Source: Paracoccus sp. SCSIO 75233
GTDB lineage: Bacteria; Pseudomonadota; Alphaproteobacteria; Rhodobacterales; Rhodobacteraceae
Length of the DNA: 64,000 nucleotides
NCBI RefSeq assembly: GCF_027912675.1
Contig: NZ_CP115757.1
Location: forward strand, 372,001-436,000
Direction of reading: 5' to 3'
In this document: piece by piece, positions 51,174-63,172 of the stretch
Layout of the letters: the number at the start of each line of letters is the position of its first letter
Numbering within the stretch: the stretch's first letter is position 1
Made by a program: the position numbers and the translations under genes
Notes under the pieces: model-generated
Told to the model about the DNA's origin: nothing
Databases searched by the model: none
The model's input: only the letters and a program-made list of their open reading frames with translations

Positions 51174-52802
51174 TTATGGCACGTCGATCTTGCCGCGCAG
51201 CGGGACATCGGCATGGGATGCGGCGTCGTGGCGTTCGATCAGGCGGTGCACCGGCGGCGCGCCCTCGTCGCGGTGAAGTTCGCGCAAGGCGCTGCCGACC
51301 TCGGCATCCGCGACAGTGCGCCTTGTGTTGTGGCGGATATAATCGTCCCAGGTCGCGATATGGTAGCTTTCGGACCAGTAATCGGGCTTCTCCAGATCGC
51401 GCAGCAGCACCCATGATCGCGCCCCGTCACGCCTGCGGATGTCGCGGCGCTTGACCATGAGGCGCAGGAATTCCTCCGTATCCTCCGGCGCGATGTGGTA
51501 GTCGACCATAATCATGACCGGCCCGGACCGGCCGCGCAGGTCGAGGCCGAGGACCGGCTCACGGAAGCGATTGACGGGTGACAGGTCGGACTGGCTGAAT
51601 TCCGGCATCGGCAGTGCAAGTCCGATTGCAGCCGCCGCCAGCAGGCCGATGGATGCGGCGACCAGCGCATATTGGTGGCCGGAGGCTTCGGCAACCGCGC
51701 CCCAGATCCACGCCCCTGCCGCCATGCCACCGAACGTCGCCGTCTGATACAGCGCCAGTGCACGGGCCACGACCCAGCGTGGCGTCGAAAGCTGCACGGT
51801 GACGTTGAACAGCGACAGCGCGATCACCCAGGCCACGCCTGCGGGGAACATGGCAAGCCCGTGTATCCAGACATTGCTGGTCAGGCCAAGCACGGCCAGC
51901 GAACCGGCGAACAGGATCATGCCAGCCCGGACAACCCACTCATTGCTCAGCCGGTCGCGGATCCTCGTATTGACCAATGCGCCGATAATGGCCCCGCAGC
52001 CGAAGCAGCCCAGCAGGATGCCGAACAGCAGCGATCCGCCCTCCGGATGGGATTTGGCCACCAATGGCAGCAGTGCGAGCAAGGCGGTTGCCGACAGGCC
52101 GAATGCGCCGGAGCGGGTGAGAACGCGGACCAGATTGGGCGACAGCGCGACATAGCGCAGCCCCGCACCGACGGCGGACACGAATGGCTCCCGCGCGACC
52201 TTGCGCTCCGGATAATCCGGTCTCCAGCGCGACATGGTCAGCAGAAGCGGGATATAGGTGAATGCGTTGACCAGAAATCCTGCGGCGGCCCCCCAGGTTG
52301 CGACGATCAGGCCACCGGCTGCCGGGCCGACCGAGCGGGTGAGGTTGAAGCCGACGGAGTTCAGCGTGACCGCCTGCGGCAGGTCCTCGCGCGGAACAAG
52401 ATCACCGACAGAGGCCTGCCACGGCGGATTGTAAAGCGCCTGCCCAAGCCCGATCAGGAAGGTAAAGCACAGCAGCAGCCACGGGGTGATGCCGCCCGAC
52501 CATGTCACCAGCGCGAGAAGCGCCGACATGACCGACATGAAGATGATCGCGGCCATCATGATCTGGCGGCGGTCGAAAATATCCGCCAGCGCCCCGGATA
52601 CCAGCGCGAATAGCATGATGGGAAGCGTGTTCGAGGCCTGCACCAGCGCGATCAGCGTCGCATTTGTCGTAAGCTGGGTCATCAGCCAAGCTGCGCTGAC
52701 CGCCTGAACCAGCCCGCCGAAATTAGAGACGACAGTCGCGCTCCACAAAGTGCGGAAAGTGTTGTGGCGAAGCGGGGCGAAGGTCGAGGACTGGCTGGGC
52801 AT
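51174..52802 (-). CDS. MFS transporter (MFS_3/EntS-like) with C-terminal monooxygenase-like domain
   Basis: The start is ATG at 52802 (MPSQSSTFAPLRHNTFRTLWSATVVSNFGG); a TTG nine codons earlier lacks a spaced ribosome-binding site. The 542-residue product has a 12-helix MFS_3-type domain in residues 1 to about 415 (ALVSGALADIFDRRQIMMAA loop; YNPPWQASVGDLVPREDLPQAV). A ~120-residue soluble domain follows (GPVMIMVDYHIAPEDTEEFLRLMVKRRDIRRRDGARSWVLLRD), resembling antibiotic-biosynthesis-monooxygenase/ABM folds. This combination is known in the MFS_3 family. The exported compound is unknown. Confidence 0.9.
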   Translation of the reverse strand: MPSQSSTFAPLRHNTFRTLWSATVVSNFGGLVQAVSAAWLMTQLTTNATLIALVQASNTLPIMLFALVSGALADIFDRRQIMMAAIIFMSVMSALLALVTWSGGITPWLLLCFTFLIGLGQALYNPPWQASVGDLVPREDLPQAVTLNSVGFNLTRSVGPAAGGLIVATWGAAAGFLVNAFTYIPLLLTMSRWRPDYPERKVAREPFVSAVGAGLRYVALSPNLVRVLTRSGAFGLSATALLALLPLVAKSHPEGGSLLFGILLGCFGCGAIIGALVNTRIRDRLSNEWVVRAGMILFAGSLAVLGLTSNVWIHGLAMFPAGVAWVIALSLFNVTVQLSTPRWVVARALALYQTATFGGMAAGAWIWGAVAEASGHQYALVAASIGLLAAAAIGLALPMPEFSQSDLSPVNRFREPVLGLDLRGRSGPVMIMVDYHIAPEDTEEFLRLMVKRRDIRRRDGARSWVLLRDLEKPDYWSESYHIATWDDYIRHNTRRTVADAEVGSALRELHRDEGAPPVHRLIERHDAASHADVPLRGKIDVP

Positions 52803-52829
52803 CGGGTGAGAGATTGTCCCGAAATGCAA

Positions 52830-52854
52830 ACCCCCGCAAGTGGTTTGCGGGGGT
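52830..52854 (-). terminator. Terminator after the GlsB-type gene
   Basis: The arms ACCCCCGCAA (52830-52839) and TTGCGGGGGT (52845-52854) form a perfect 10-bp stem with a 5-base loop. On the minus strand it lies 28 bases after the GlsB-type stop and is followed by TTTGCATTT. It also lies between that gene and the MFS start, so it separates the two minus-strand units. Confidence 0.82.
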
Positions 52855-52882
52855 GATTTTACATATTATGCCTGCGATCTGG

Positions 52883-53137
52883 TCAGGTCGCCCGGTTAAT
52901 CAGCCGAAGGATGACCAGCAGAAGGACAGCGCCGATGGTGGCGTAGATGATCGAGCCGATGATGTTGGTGCCTTCGCCCGAACCCATGCCCAGCACCGGG
53001 AAGACGAAGGACGCGATCAGCGCGCCGACGATGCCGACCACGATATTCACGACCATGCCCTGACCGTGACCCTTCACGATTTGTCCCGCCAGCCAGCCGG
53101 CGATGGCGCCGACGATGATTGCTACAATGATACCCAT
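52883..53137 (-). CDS. GlsB/YeaQ/YmgE family stress-response membrane protein
   Basis: The 84-residue product is a small hydrophobic protein of the transglycosylase-associated family. It starts with MGIIVAIIVGAIAGWLAGQIVKGHGQGMVVNIVVGIVGALIASFVF and has three membrane segments rich in Gly and Ala. The IIGSIIYATIGAVLLLVILRL end is the usual terminal helix. Relatives are induced by envelope or osmotic stress, though the mechanism is unknown. It is a single-gene unit with its own terminator. Confidence 0.93.
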   Translation of the reverse strand: MGIIVAIIVGAIAGWLAGQIVKGHGQGMVVNIVVGIVGALIASFVFPVLGMGSGEGTNIIGSIIYATIGAVLLLVILRLINRAT

Positions 53138-54402
<1,265 letters not shown>

Positions 54403-54405
54403 GCG

Positions 54406-55029
54406 ATGGCGATTTATCCCGATACCGAGGCACTGAGCGATCTTGCCGATCTGATTCAGGTCCGGTTTGCCGATGACGTTCAGGCGACAGAGATCGCGTT
54501 TGATGAGCTGAACGTCACGGTCGGCTCCTCCGGGCTGCTGCGCGTGATCGAATTTCTGCAATCGGACGCGAATTGCCGCTTCTCGACGCTGATCGACATT
54601 ACGGCTGTGGACTACCCGGCGCGGCCGGCGCGGTTCGACGTGGTCTATAACCTGCTGTCGATGTACCGCAACCAGCGCATCCGTGTGAAAGCCGCCGTGC
54701 GTGAAGATGAACTCGTGCCGTCTGCGACCGGGCTTTTCCCTGGTGCTGACTGGTATGAGCGCGAAATCTTCGACCTGTTCGGGATCATGTTCTCCGGCCA
54801 CCCGGATTTGCGCCGCATCCTGACCGATTATGGTTTCCGCGGTCATCCACTGCGCAAGGATTTCCCGACCACCGGCTATGTCGAGGTGCGCTATGACGAG
54901 GCGCTGAAACGCGTTGTCTATGAGCCGGTCAAGCTGACGCAGGAATATCGCCAGTTCGACTTTCTCTCGCCGTGGGAGGGCGCGAAATATGTGCTGCCCG
55001 GCGACGAAAAGACGGAGGCGCCGAAATGA
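54406..55029 (+). CDS. nuoC: NADH-quinone oxidoreductase subunit C
   Basis: The 207-residue product has the 30-kDa subunit signature: [28 protein letters not shown], then [52 protein letters not shown]. It is a peripheral-arm subunit next to NuoD and has no cofactor. Its stop overlaps the GFA gene start by 4 bases, so the first interrupting gene is translationally coupled. Confidence 0.97.
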   Translation: MAIYPDTEALSDLADLIQVRFADDVQATEIAFDELNVTVGSSGLLRVIEFLQSDANCRFSTLIDITAVDYPARPARFDVVYNLLSMYRNQRIRVKAAVREDELVPSATGLFPGADWYEREIFDLFGIMFSGHPDLRRILTDYGFRGHPLRKDFPTTGYVEVRYDEALKRVVYEPVKLTQEYRQFDFLSPWEGAKYVLPGDEKTEAPK

Positions 55030-55448
55030 CGGTGCAGACGGGATCATGTCTTTGCGGAGCCTGTCAGGTCACCGCCGATCTGAAAGCGGAGGCAGGTGTC
55101 TGTCACTGCGGCATGTGCCGCAAATGGACCGGCGGGATTTTTATCGGCGTCGAAAGCAGCGGCCCCGTCAGCTTCAACGATGATGCGCCGCTTGGCGTGT
55201 ATCGCGCCAGCGAATGGGGCGAGCGGGTCTTTTGCCGTGACTGCGGATCGTCGCTCATCTGGCGGACGCAGGACGGGACATCGCATATCACCGTTTCGGT
55301 TCAGCTGTTCGACGATCCGGGCAGCTTCCCGGTAACCTCGGAAATCTTTATCGACCGCAAACCGGACAGCTACAGCCTCGCCGGTGCACGTCACACCATG
55401 ACCGAGGCTGAAGTCATGGCCATGTTCGCCCCGAAAGAGGAGGGCTGA
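55026..55448 (+). CDS. GFA (CENP-V/glutathione-dependent formaldehyde-activating) family zinc protein
   Basis: ATG 55026 ([16 protein letters not shown]) overlaps the nuoC stop; total 140 residues. Zinc-binding Cys clusters are visible: [22 protein letters not shown] and [12 protein letters not shown]. These give the fold of the GFA family, which includes glutathione-dependent formaldehyde-activating enzyme and many proteins of unknown role. Its lack of similarity to any complex I subunit, its tight coupling (overlap with nuoC, 2 bases to nuoD) and its place make it one of the unidentified frames of Paracoccus-type nuo clusters. A role in formaldehyde chemistry is not demonstrated here. Confidence 0.9.
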   Translation: MTVQTGSCLCGACQVTADLKAEAGVCHCGMCRKWTGGIFIGVESSGPVSFNDDAPLGVYRASEWGERVFCRDCGSSLIWRTQDGTSHITVSVQLFDDPGSFPVTSEIFIDRKPDSYSLAGARHTMTEAEVMAMFAPKEEG

Positions 55449-55450
55449 GA

Positions 55451-56686
55451 ATGGACGGCAATCTTCGCGTCAACACTTATGATGACGGCTCGGTAGACGC
55501 CTATACCGACGAACAGGCGATCCGGAACTTCAACATCAACTTCGGTCCCCAGCACCCGGCGGCGCATGGTGTGCTGCGGATGGTGGTGGAACTCGACGGC
55601 GAAATCGTCGAGCGGGCGGACCCGCATATCGGTCTGCTGCATCGCGGCACCGAAAAGCTGATGGAGTCGCGGACCTATCTCCAGAACCTGCCATATTTCG
55701 ACCGGCTCGATTATTCCTCGCCGCAGAACCAGGAGCATGCCTGGTGCCTGGCGATCGAGAAGCTGACAGGCACCGTGGTGCCGGAGCGGGCGCAGATCAT
55801 CCGCGTCATGTTCGCGGAGATCGGTCGTATCCTGAACCACCTGCTCGGTGTCACCACCGGGGCAATGGATGTCGGTGCGCTTACCCCGCCGCTTTGGGGG
55901 TTCAAGGCGCGCGAGGAACTGATGGTGTTCTGCGAGCGGGCTTCCGGCGCTCGGCTGCACATGGCCTATTTCCGGCCCGGCGGCGTCCATCAGAATCTGC
56001 CGCCCGATCTGATCGACGATATCGAGGAATGGTGTGAAAGCTTCCCGGCACTTGTCGACGATCTCGACGGTCTGCTGACAGAGAACCGCATCTTCAAGCA
56101 GCGGCTTGTGGATATCGGCATCGTGTCCGAGCAGGATGCGCTCGATTGGGGCTACACGGGCGTGATGGTCCGCGGCTCCGGCCTCGCATGGGATTTGCGC
56201 AAATCGCAGCCCTATGACGGCTATGAAAACTACGACTTCAAGGTCGCCGTCGGCAAGAACGGCGATTGCTATGACCGCTATCTGGTGCGCATGGCCGAAA
56301 TCCGGGAATCGACCCGGATCATCAAACAGGCCTGCGAAAAGCTGCGGAATACGCCCGGTGATGTGCTGGCGCGCGGCAAGCTGACCCCGCCGAAGCGCAG
56401 CGAGATGAAGCAGGACATGGAAAGCCTGATCCATCACTTCAAGCTGTATACCGAAGGGTTCAAGGTGCCCGCGGGCGAGGTTTATGCGGCGGTCGAAGCG
56501 CCCAAGGGCGAATTCGGCGTCTATCTGGTGTCGGACGGGACGAACAAACCCTACCGCGCCAAGCTGCGCGCACCGGGTTTTGCACATCTTCAGTCGATGG
56601 ACTGGATGGCGACCGGGCACATGCTGTCCGACATTCCGGCCTTCATCGCGACGCTGGATATTGTTTTTGGTGAGGTGGACCGATGA
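55451..56686 (+). CDS. nuoD: NADH-quinone oxidoreductase subunit D
   Basis: The 411-residue protein has the 49-kDa subunit features: [22 protein letters not shown] and [20 protein letters not shown] near the quinone site, and the C-terminal DPHIGLL-adjacent hydrogenase-like fold ending with ...[44 protein letters not shown]. With NuoB it forms the ubiquinone-binding cavity. It starts 2 bases after the GFA stop, and its own stop overlaps a 49-codon ORF. Confidence 0.97.
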   Translation: MDGNLRVNTYDDGSVDAYTDEQAIRNFNINFGPQHPAAHGVLRMVVELDGEIVERADPHIGLLHRGTEKLMESRTYLQNLPYFDRLDYSSPQNQEHAWCLAIEKLTGTVVPERAQIIRVMFAEIGRILNHLLGVTTGAMDVGALTPPLWGFKAREELMVFCERASGARLHMAYFRPGGVHQNLPPDLIDDIEEWCESFPALVDDLDGLLTENRIFKQRLVDIGIVSEQDALDWGYTGVMVRGSGLAWDLRKSQPYDGYENYDFKVAVGKNGDCYDRYLVRMAEIRESTRIIKQACEKLRNTPGDVLARGKLTPPKRSEMKQDMESLIHHFKLYTEGFKVPAGEVYAAVEAPKGEFGVYLVSDGTNKPYRAKLRAPGFAHLQSMDWMATGHMLSDIPAFIATLDIVFGEVDR

Positions 56687-56832
56687 TTATCATGGGCACC
56701 CCGCCGATATATGAGACGCCCGTCGCTTTTGTTCTCGAACTTTGCGTGGCGACGCTGGCTTTTGCCAGCCTGGCGCTGCCGGTCGGACCCAAGTCCTTCT
56801 GGATCGCAACCAAGATTTACGGAAATAGCTGA
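56683..56832 (+). CDS. 49-residue membrane mini-protein between nuoD and nuoE
   Basis: ATG 56683 overlaps the nuoD stop by 4 bases (ATGA), and the TGA at 56830-56832 shares its last A with the nuoE start. The frame fills the whole interval. The product starts [16 protein letters not shown], has one membrane segment ([19 protein letters not shown]) and a basic end ([14 protein letters not shown]). Coupling on both sides and a coherent helix argue that it is translated. It could be a supernumerary complex I peptide or an assembly factor; no family is recognised. Confidence 0.72.
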   Translation: MIIMGTPPIYETPVAFVLELCVATLAFASLALPVGPKSFWIATKIYGNS

Positions 56833-57932
56833 TGCTTCGCCGCCTTTCCCCCATCCAGCCGGACTCGTTCGAGTTCACGCCAGCCAATCTCGAATGGGCG
56901 CGGGCGCAGACGACCAAATATCCCGAGGGGCGTCAGCAATCGGCGATTATCCCGGTGCTTTGGCGCGCGCAGGAACAGGAAGGCTGGCTCTCGCGTCCGG
57001 CCATCGAATATTGCGCCGACTTGCTGGGGATGCCTTATATCCGTGCGCTTGAAGTGGCGACCTTCTACTTCATGTTCCAGCTTCACCCGGTTGGCAGCGT
57101 TGCACATATCCAGATTTGCGGGACGACGACCTGCATGATCTGCGGGGCCGAAGACCTGATCAGGGTCTGCCGCGAGAAGATTTCGCCGCATGCACATACC
57201 CTGTCGGCGGATGGCAAGTTTTCCTGGGAAGAGGTCGAGTGCCTCGGGGCATGTTCTAACGCCCCGATGGCCCAGATCGGCAAGGATTATTACGAAGATC
57301 TGACGGTTGAGAAGCTGTCGGCGCTTATTGATGCGCTCGGCGCGGGCAAGGTGCCGGTGCCGGGACCGCAAAACGGGCGTTTCTCGTCCGAGGCGAAGGG
57401 CGGACCGACCGCCCTGACCGATCTTGCGCCACCGGCAAAGCCGAATAACGCTTCGGTGACGCTTGCGCTCGATCTCGGCGATACGGTGAAGCGGATCGAC
57501 GGGACCGAGGTGCCGATCCTGACACCCTGGGTGAAGAATGGCGGGGCCGGAGAAGAAGCGGCTGCGTCAACACCTGCGGAAAAACCCTCCGAACCACAGC
57601 AGGATCAAGCATCTGACGACAAAGCTGCCTCGCCCGCACAGGCTGAGCCTGCGGCAGAACAGGCAGCACCGGGGCGCCGTCCTGCCGGGCTCGATCAGGC
57701 GCGCGAGGGCGGACCTGATGACCTGAAGGAGATTTCAGGCGTGGGCCCTGTGCTCGAAAAACTGCTGCATAGCCTTGGCTTTTATCATTTCGATCAGGTC
57801 GCGAAGTGGGATGATGCAGAAATCGCCTGGGTTGATGAAAACCTTGAGGGCTTCAAGGGGCGCGTGACCCGCGACGACTGGGTCGGACAGGCCAGAAAAA
57901 TTATCGAGAATCGCGAAGGCAAGAGCAGCTAG
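56832..57932 (+). CDS. nuoE: NADH-quinone oxidoreductase subunit E with C-terminal helix-hairpin-helix extension
   Basis: The product has 366 residues. The first ~180 are a normal 24-kDa subunit: [19 protein letters not shown], and the N1a [2Fe-2S] cysteines in [11 protein letters not shown] and [16 protein letters not shown] Pro/Ala/Glu-rich linker follows (roughly residues 230-285: [25 protein letters not shown] and [12 protein letters not shown]). The C-terminal 70 residues form a helix-hairpin-helix-like domain, [17 protein letters not shown] and [10 protein letters not shown]. Typical NuoE proteins have about 160-240 residues, so this one is much longer. The same domain ends the next gene. 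ATG 56832 shares a base with the preceding stop. Confidence 0.95.
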   Translation: MLRRLSPIQPDSFEFTPANLEWARAQTTKYPEGRQQSAIIPVLWRAQEQEGWLSRPAIEYCADLLGMPYIRALEVATFYFMFQLHPVGSVAHIQICGTTTCMICGAEDLIRVCREKISPHAHTLSADGKFSWEEVECLGACSNAPMAQIGKDYYEDLTVEKLSALIDALGAGKVPVPGPQNGRFSSEAKGGPTALTDLAPPAKPNNASVTLALDLGDTVKRIDGTEVPILTPWVKNGGAGEEAAASTPAEKPSEPQQDQASDDKAASPAQAEPAAEQAAPGRRPAGLDQAREGGPDDLKEISGVGPVLEKLLHSLGFYHFDQVAKWDDAEIAWVDENLEGFKGRVTRDDWVGQARKIIENREGKSS

Positions 57933-57960
57933 ATTCAACCGAAAACCGACGGGGTGACTG

Positions 57961-59009
57961 ATGCTGAAGAATGAATGCTCTCGGAATTGCTGGCTGGCCG
58001 CGGCTGTGGCCGGTTTGCTCGTCTGGATTTTTTCTGGCGCGTTTTTCTCTGGCCTGCTGATGGGCCTGATCACGTTCTTCCTTCTGGGAAGCCTGTTGAT
58101 CTGGGGCGTCTGCCGGGGCCGTGGCGGCGTCGCCGAGGATGGCGAAGTTCTGGGAGAGCGGGCTGAAGCAATACGCGCCTCGTCGTCGGCCTCTGCCTCG
58201 GAGGATGGCATTCTGAACCGTGCGGAGCAAGCCGTGGTCGAAGCCAGTTCTGCCTTTGCCGCAGGCGCTGTTTCTGCTGCCGAAAAGGGCCGAGAGGCGG
58301 TGCAGGACTGGCTGAAAGACGATGACGACGATGACAGGGCCCGTCATGCGGCAGAGCGCCGCGATGATGATGATCGTGATGACGATGACGACGACAAGGA
58401 TGACGGTTTGCTTGAGCGCGCGGAAGAGCGGCTGGAGCAGGCGGGCGAGGCCGTCAAGGATGCAATGGGCGCGATTGCCGCGCGCGGAAAAGAGGCGATA
58501 TCGTCGCTGACCGAAGGCGATCAGGGTAACGCCCAGCCCGGCGGCGAAACGGCTGCAGGCACCGATCAGGGTAACGATGTTACGAAGCTGATGGGCAGCG
58601 ATCTCAATGAGACGGTTTCGCCGTCAGGGCAGTCAGCTGTGCCGACCGCCGCGACAGATGCTGAACCGGGCGATGATCGCCAGAAATCGGCCGATCGCGA
58701 CGCCGGGCAATCTGCCGCCCAGACCAAGACTGCCGTCCCGGATCACGATGCGGCGCACCCCGATGCGGACGATCTCAAGCAGATCAAGGGCGTCGGCCCG
58801 AAGCTGCAGGAGGTGCTGCACGAAAACGGCATTACCCGGTTTGAGCAGATTGCTGCGTGGACCGATGCGGATATCGACCATTTCGCCGAGGTGATCGGTT
58901 CAATGGGCGGGCGTATCCGCTCTGACGACTGGGTTGCGCAGGCGCGGCTTCTGGCCGCTGGCGGCGATACCGAGTTCTCGCGCCGCGTCGATAAGGGCGA
59001 GGTGTATTG

Positions 59010-59010
<1 letters not shown>
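57961..59010 (+). CDS. Acidic low-complexity membrane protein with C-terminal helix-hairpin-helix domain, in the nuo cluster
   Basis: The 349-residue product begins MLKNECSRNCWLAAAVAGLLVWIF, with one or two hydrophobic segments in the first 55 residues (GAFFSGLLMGLITFFLLGSLLIWGVC). The middle is charged and Ala-rich, with an Asp-rich stretch at about residues 120-146 (KDDDDDDRARHAAERR and DDDDRDDDDDDKDDG). The C-terminal ~80 residues carry DADDLKQIKGVGPKLQEVLHENG and SDDWVAQARLL, a helix-hairpin-helix domain close to that ending NuoE. Its function is unknown. It overlaps the next small gene by one base and precedes nuoF in the nuo operon. Confidence 0.85.
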
Positions 59011-60542
<1,532 letters not shown>

Positions 60543-60543
<1 letters not shown>

Positions 60544-60722
60544 TGGCGATGAACGCAGGCCGGATAGCGGGGGGCTTCAACGGGATGCGGCGCATGTCCG
60601 TTCCGTCTGCTGCCGCGTTGGTCCGTTACGGCTTCACGATGCGCTCACCCCTCCGTGTCGGGTGGTTGAACAACCGCTGTGATATGGCTGGCCTCGTAAA
60701 TCAACGGAGGCACGAGCCATGA
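60543..60722 (+). CDS. Possible 59-residue ORF filling the gap between nuoF and the next gene
   Basis: ATG 60543 shares its A with the nuoF stop, and the TGA at 60720-60722 overlaps the next gene's ATG (60719). The frame has no stop across the 175-base gap. The product is basic ([18 protein letters not shown] ... [18 protein letters not shown]), has no hydrophobic segment and resembles nothing I know. The double overlap is typical of real nuo-cluster genes, but the sequence itself is unconvincing and has no ribosome-binding site of note. Confidence 0.3.
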
Positions 60723-61126
60723 AAAAACTTATCCTATCCGCACTGACTGCAAGCATTGTCGCCGCTGCCGTTCCGGCTTTGGCGCAGGTGCCGCTCAGCC
60801 AGGAGAAATACATCAATGATCGGCTGATCGCTGCACGGGTCGCGGACCGGGTGCGGCGGGAATGCGGGTCGATAGATGCGCGCATCGTCTATGCCTGGAG
60901 CCAGGCGCGCGCATTGAAGCGTTATGCGCAGAATCAGGGCTACTCGGACGCCCAGATCGACGCATTTCTCGACAGCAAGCAGGACAAGGCCCGGATCTAT
61001 GCCGCGGCTGAGGACTATCTGACCCGGAACGGCGCGGCGAAGGGGGATGCGGAATCCTATTGCCGCATCGGCCGGGCCGAAATCGCAAGCAAGTCGGTCG
61101 CCGGATCATTCCTGGTGGCCAAGTAA
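60719..61126 (+). CDS. Periplasmic protein of unknown function in the nuo cluster
   Basis: ATG 60719 follows a CGGAGG site. The 135-residue product has a signal peptide ([22 protein letters not shown]) and a helical mature part with two cysteines ([11 protein letters not shown] and [10 protein letters not shown]) that could form a disulfide. The sequence resembles small exported proteins restricted to Rhodobacterales (I recall DUF5333, unverified). Its position between nuoF and nuoG, 10 bases before nuoG, makes it part of the operon, although a periplasmic protein cannot contact the matrix-type arm directly. Confidence 0.8.
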   Translation: MKKLILSALTASIVAAAVPALAQVPLSQEKYINDRLIAARVADRVRRECGSIDARIVYAWSQARALKRYAQNQGYSDAQIDAFLDSKQDKARIYAAAEDYLTRNGAAKGDAESYCRIGRAEIASKSVAGSFLVAK

Positions 61127-61136
61127 GGACGACGTT

Positions 61137-63161
61137 ATGGCAGATTTGCGCACCATCAAGATTGACGGCAGGGAAATCGAAGTCGATCCCAACCTGACCC
61201 TGATTCAGGCCTGCGAGCAGGCAGGGATCGAGGTGCCGCGCTTCTGCTATCACGAACGTCTGTCGATTGCCGGCAATTGCCGGATGTGCCTTGTGGAGGT
61301 GGTGGGCGGCCCGCCCAAACCCGCCGCCTCCTGCGCGATGCAGGTCAAGGATCTGCGCCCCGGCAAGGACGGCGCGCCGTCCGAGATCCGCACCAACTCG
61401 CCGATGGTGAAGAAGGCCCGCGAGGGGGTGATGGAGTTCCTGCTCATCAACCATCCGCTTGACTGCCCGATCTGCGATCAGGGCGGCGAATGCGATTTGC
61501 AGGATCAGGCGATGGCGTACGGCGTCGATTTCAGCCGCTATCGCGAGCCGAAGCGGGCGGCGGAAGAACTCAATCTCGGTCCGCTGGTCGAGACACATAT
61601 GACGCGCTGCATCTCGTGCACGCGCTGTGTCCGTTTCACGACCGAGGTGGCGGGCATCACCCAGATGGGCCAGACCGGCCGGGGTGAGGATAGCGAAATC
61701 ACCAGCTATCTCAACGAGACGCTGAACTCGAACCTGCAGGGCAATATCATCGATCTTTGCCCGGTCGGGGCTCTGGTCAGCAAGCCCTATGCCTTTACCG
61801 CCCGCCCGTGGGAATTGACCAAGACCGAGACCATCGATGTGATGGATGCGCTCGGCAGCAATATCCGCGTGGATACGAAGGGGCGCGAGGTCATGCGCAT
61901 CCTGCCGCGCAACAATGACGCGGTGAACGAGGAGTGGGTCAGCGACAAGACCCGGTTCGTCTGGGACGGGCTGCGCCGTCAGCGTCTGGACCGGCCCTAT
62001 ATCCGTGAGAACGGCAAGCTGCGCGCGGCTGACTGGGGCGAGGCGCTGGCCGCTGCCGCGACGGCCATGAAGGGCAAGAAAATTGCCGGTCTGATCGGTG
62101 ATCTGGTCCCGGTCGAGGCGACGTTCAGCCTGAAGCAGATGATCGAAGGGCTTGGCGGCAAGGTCGAATGCCGGACCGACCGGGCGCGACTGCCTGCCGG
62201 GAACCGCTCCGCCTATGTCGGGACCGCGACGATTGCCGATATTGATGACGCGGAGATGATCCAGCTCATCGGCACTGATCCCAGAAATGAGGCACCGGTT
62301 CTCAATGCCCGCATTCGCAGGGCGTGGAGCCGGGGTGCCATGATCGGGCTGGTCGGTGAGCCGGTCGATCTGACCTATGAATACGCTCATGTCGGCAATG
62401 ATCGCGCCGCGCTGGAAAGCCTTTCCTCGCGCGAGATCAGTCAGGAAACCAAGGACAAGCCGACGATGGTGATCGTCGGGCAGGGCGCGATCCGGGAAGC
62501 GGATGGCGAGGCGGTTCTGGCCCATGCGATGCGTCTAGCGGAGAACACCAACTCCAAGCTGCTGATCCTTCACACAGCTGCGGCCCGTGTCGGCGCGATG
62601 GATGTCGGTGCCGTGACCGAGGGCGGGCTGGATGCGGCCATCGACGGGGCCGAGGTGGTCTATAATCTCGGCGCGGACGAGGTCGATATCGCGCCGGGTG
62701 CGTTCGTGATCTATCAGGGCAGTCATGGCGACAGGGGCGCGCATCGCGCCGATCTGATCCTGCCGGGGGCCTGCTATACCGAAGAAAACGGTCTGTTCGT
62801 CAACACCGAGGGCCGGCCGCAACTGGCCATGCGCGCCAATTTCGCGCCGGGTGTCGCCAAGGAAAACTGGGCGATCCTGCGGGCGCTGTCGGCGGAGCTT
62901 GGCACGAAGCTGCCCTGGGACAACCTGTCCGCGCTGCGCCGCGCTCTGGTCGAGGCCGTGCCGCATCTGGGGCAGGTGGATCAGGTGGCGGCGAACGAAT
63001 GGCAGCCGCTGGATCGCTTCGATCTGGGCAATGCCGGTTTCCGCTATGCGGTGACGGATTTCTACCTGACCAACCCGATTGCGCGGGCATCTGCGCTGAT
63101 GGGCGAATTGTCGGCGATGGCGGCTGCGCGAAGCGCGTCGCCGGATCTGGCTGCGGAATAA
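61137..63161 (+). CDS. nuoG: NADH-quinone oxidoreductase subunit G
   Basis: ATG 61137 ([28 protein letters not shown]) gives 674 residues. The N-terminal ferredoxin-like domain has the N1b cysteines ([22 protein letters not shown] and AASCAMQV), then the N5 His/Cys motif [18 protein letters not shown] and the N4 motif [17 protein letters not shown] with the later [11 protein letters not shown]. The C-terminal half is the degenerate molybdopterin-dehydrogenase-like domain. Length matches Paracoccus NQO3. The upstream frame begins in the previous gene and is discarded. Confidence 0.96.
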   Translation: MADLRTIKIDGREIEVDPNLTLIQACEQAGIEVPRFCYHERLSIAGNCRMCLVEVVGGPPKPAASCAMQVKDLRPGKDGAPSEIRTNSPMVKKAREGVMEFLLINHPLDCPICDQGGECDLQDQAMAYGVDFSRYREPKRAAEELNLGPLVETHMTRCISCTRCVRFTTEVAGITQMGQTGRGEDSEITSYLNETLNSNLQGNIIDLCPVGALVSKPYAFTARPWELTKTETIDVMDALGSNIRVDTKGREVMRILPRNNDAVNEEWVSDKTRFVWDGLRRQRLDRPYIRENGKLRAADWGEALAAAATAMKGKKIAGLIGDLVPVEATFSLKQMIEGLGGKVECRTDRARLPAGNRSAYVGTATIADIDDAEMIQLIGTDPRNEAPVLNARIRRAWSRGAMIGLVGEPVDLTYEYAHVGNDRAALESLSSREISQETKDKPTMVIVGQGAIREADGEAVLAHAMRLAENTNSKLLILHTAAARVGAMDVGAVTEGGLDAAIDGAEVVYNLGADEVDIAPGAFVIYQGSHGDRGAHRADLILPGACYTEENGLFVNTEGRPQLAMRANFAPGVAKENWAILRALSAELGTKLPWDNLSALRRALVEAVPHLGQVDQVAANEWQPLDRFDLGNAGFRYAVTDFYLTNPIARASALMGELSAMAAARSASPDLAAE

Positions 63162-63172
63162 GAGGGAACGCG

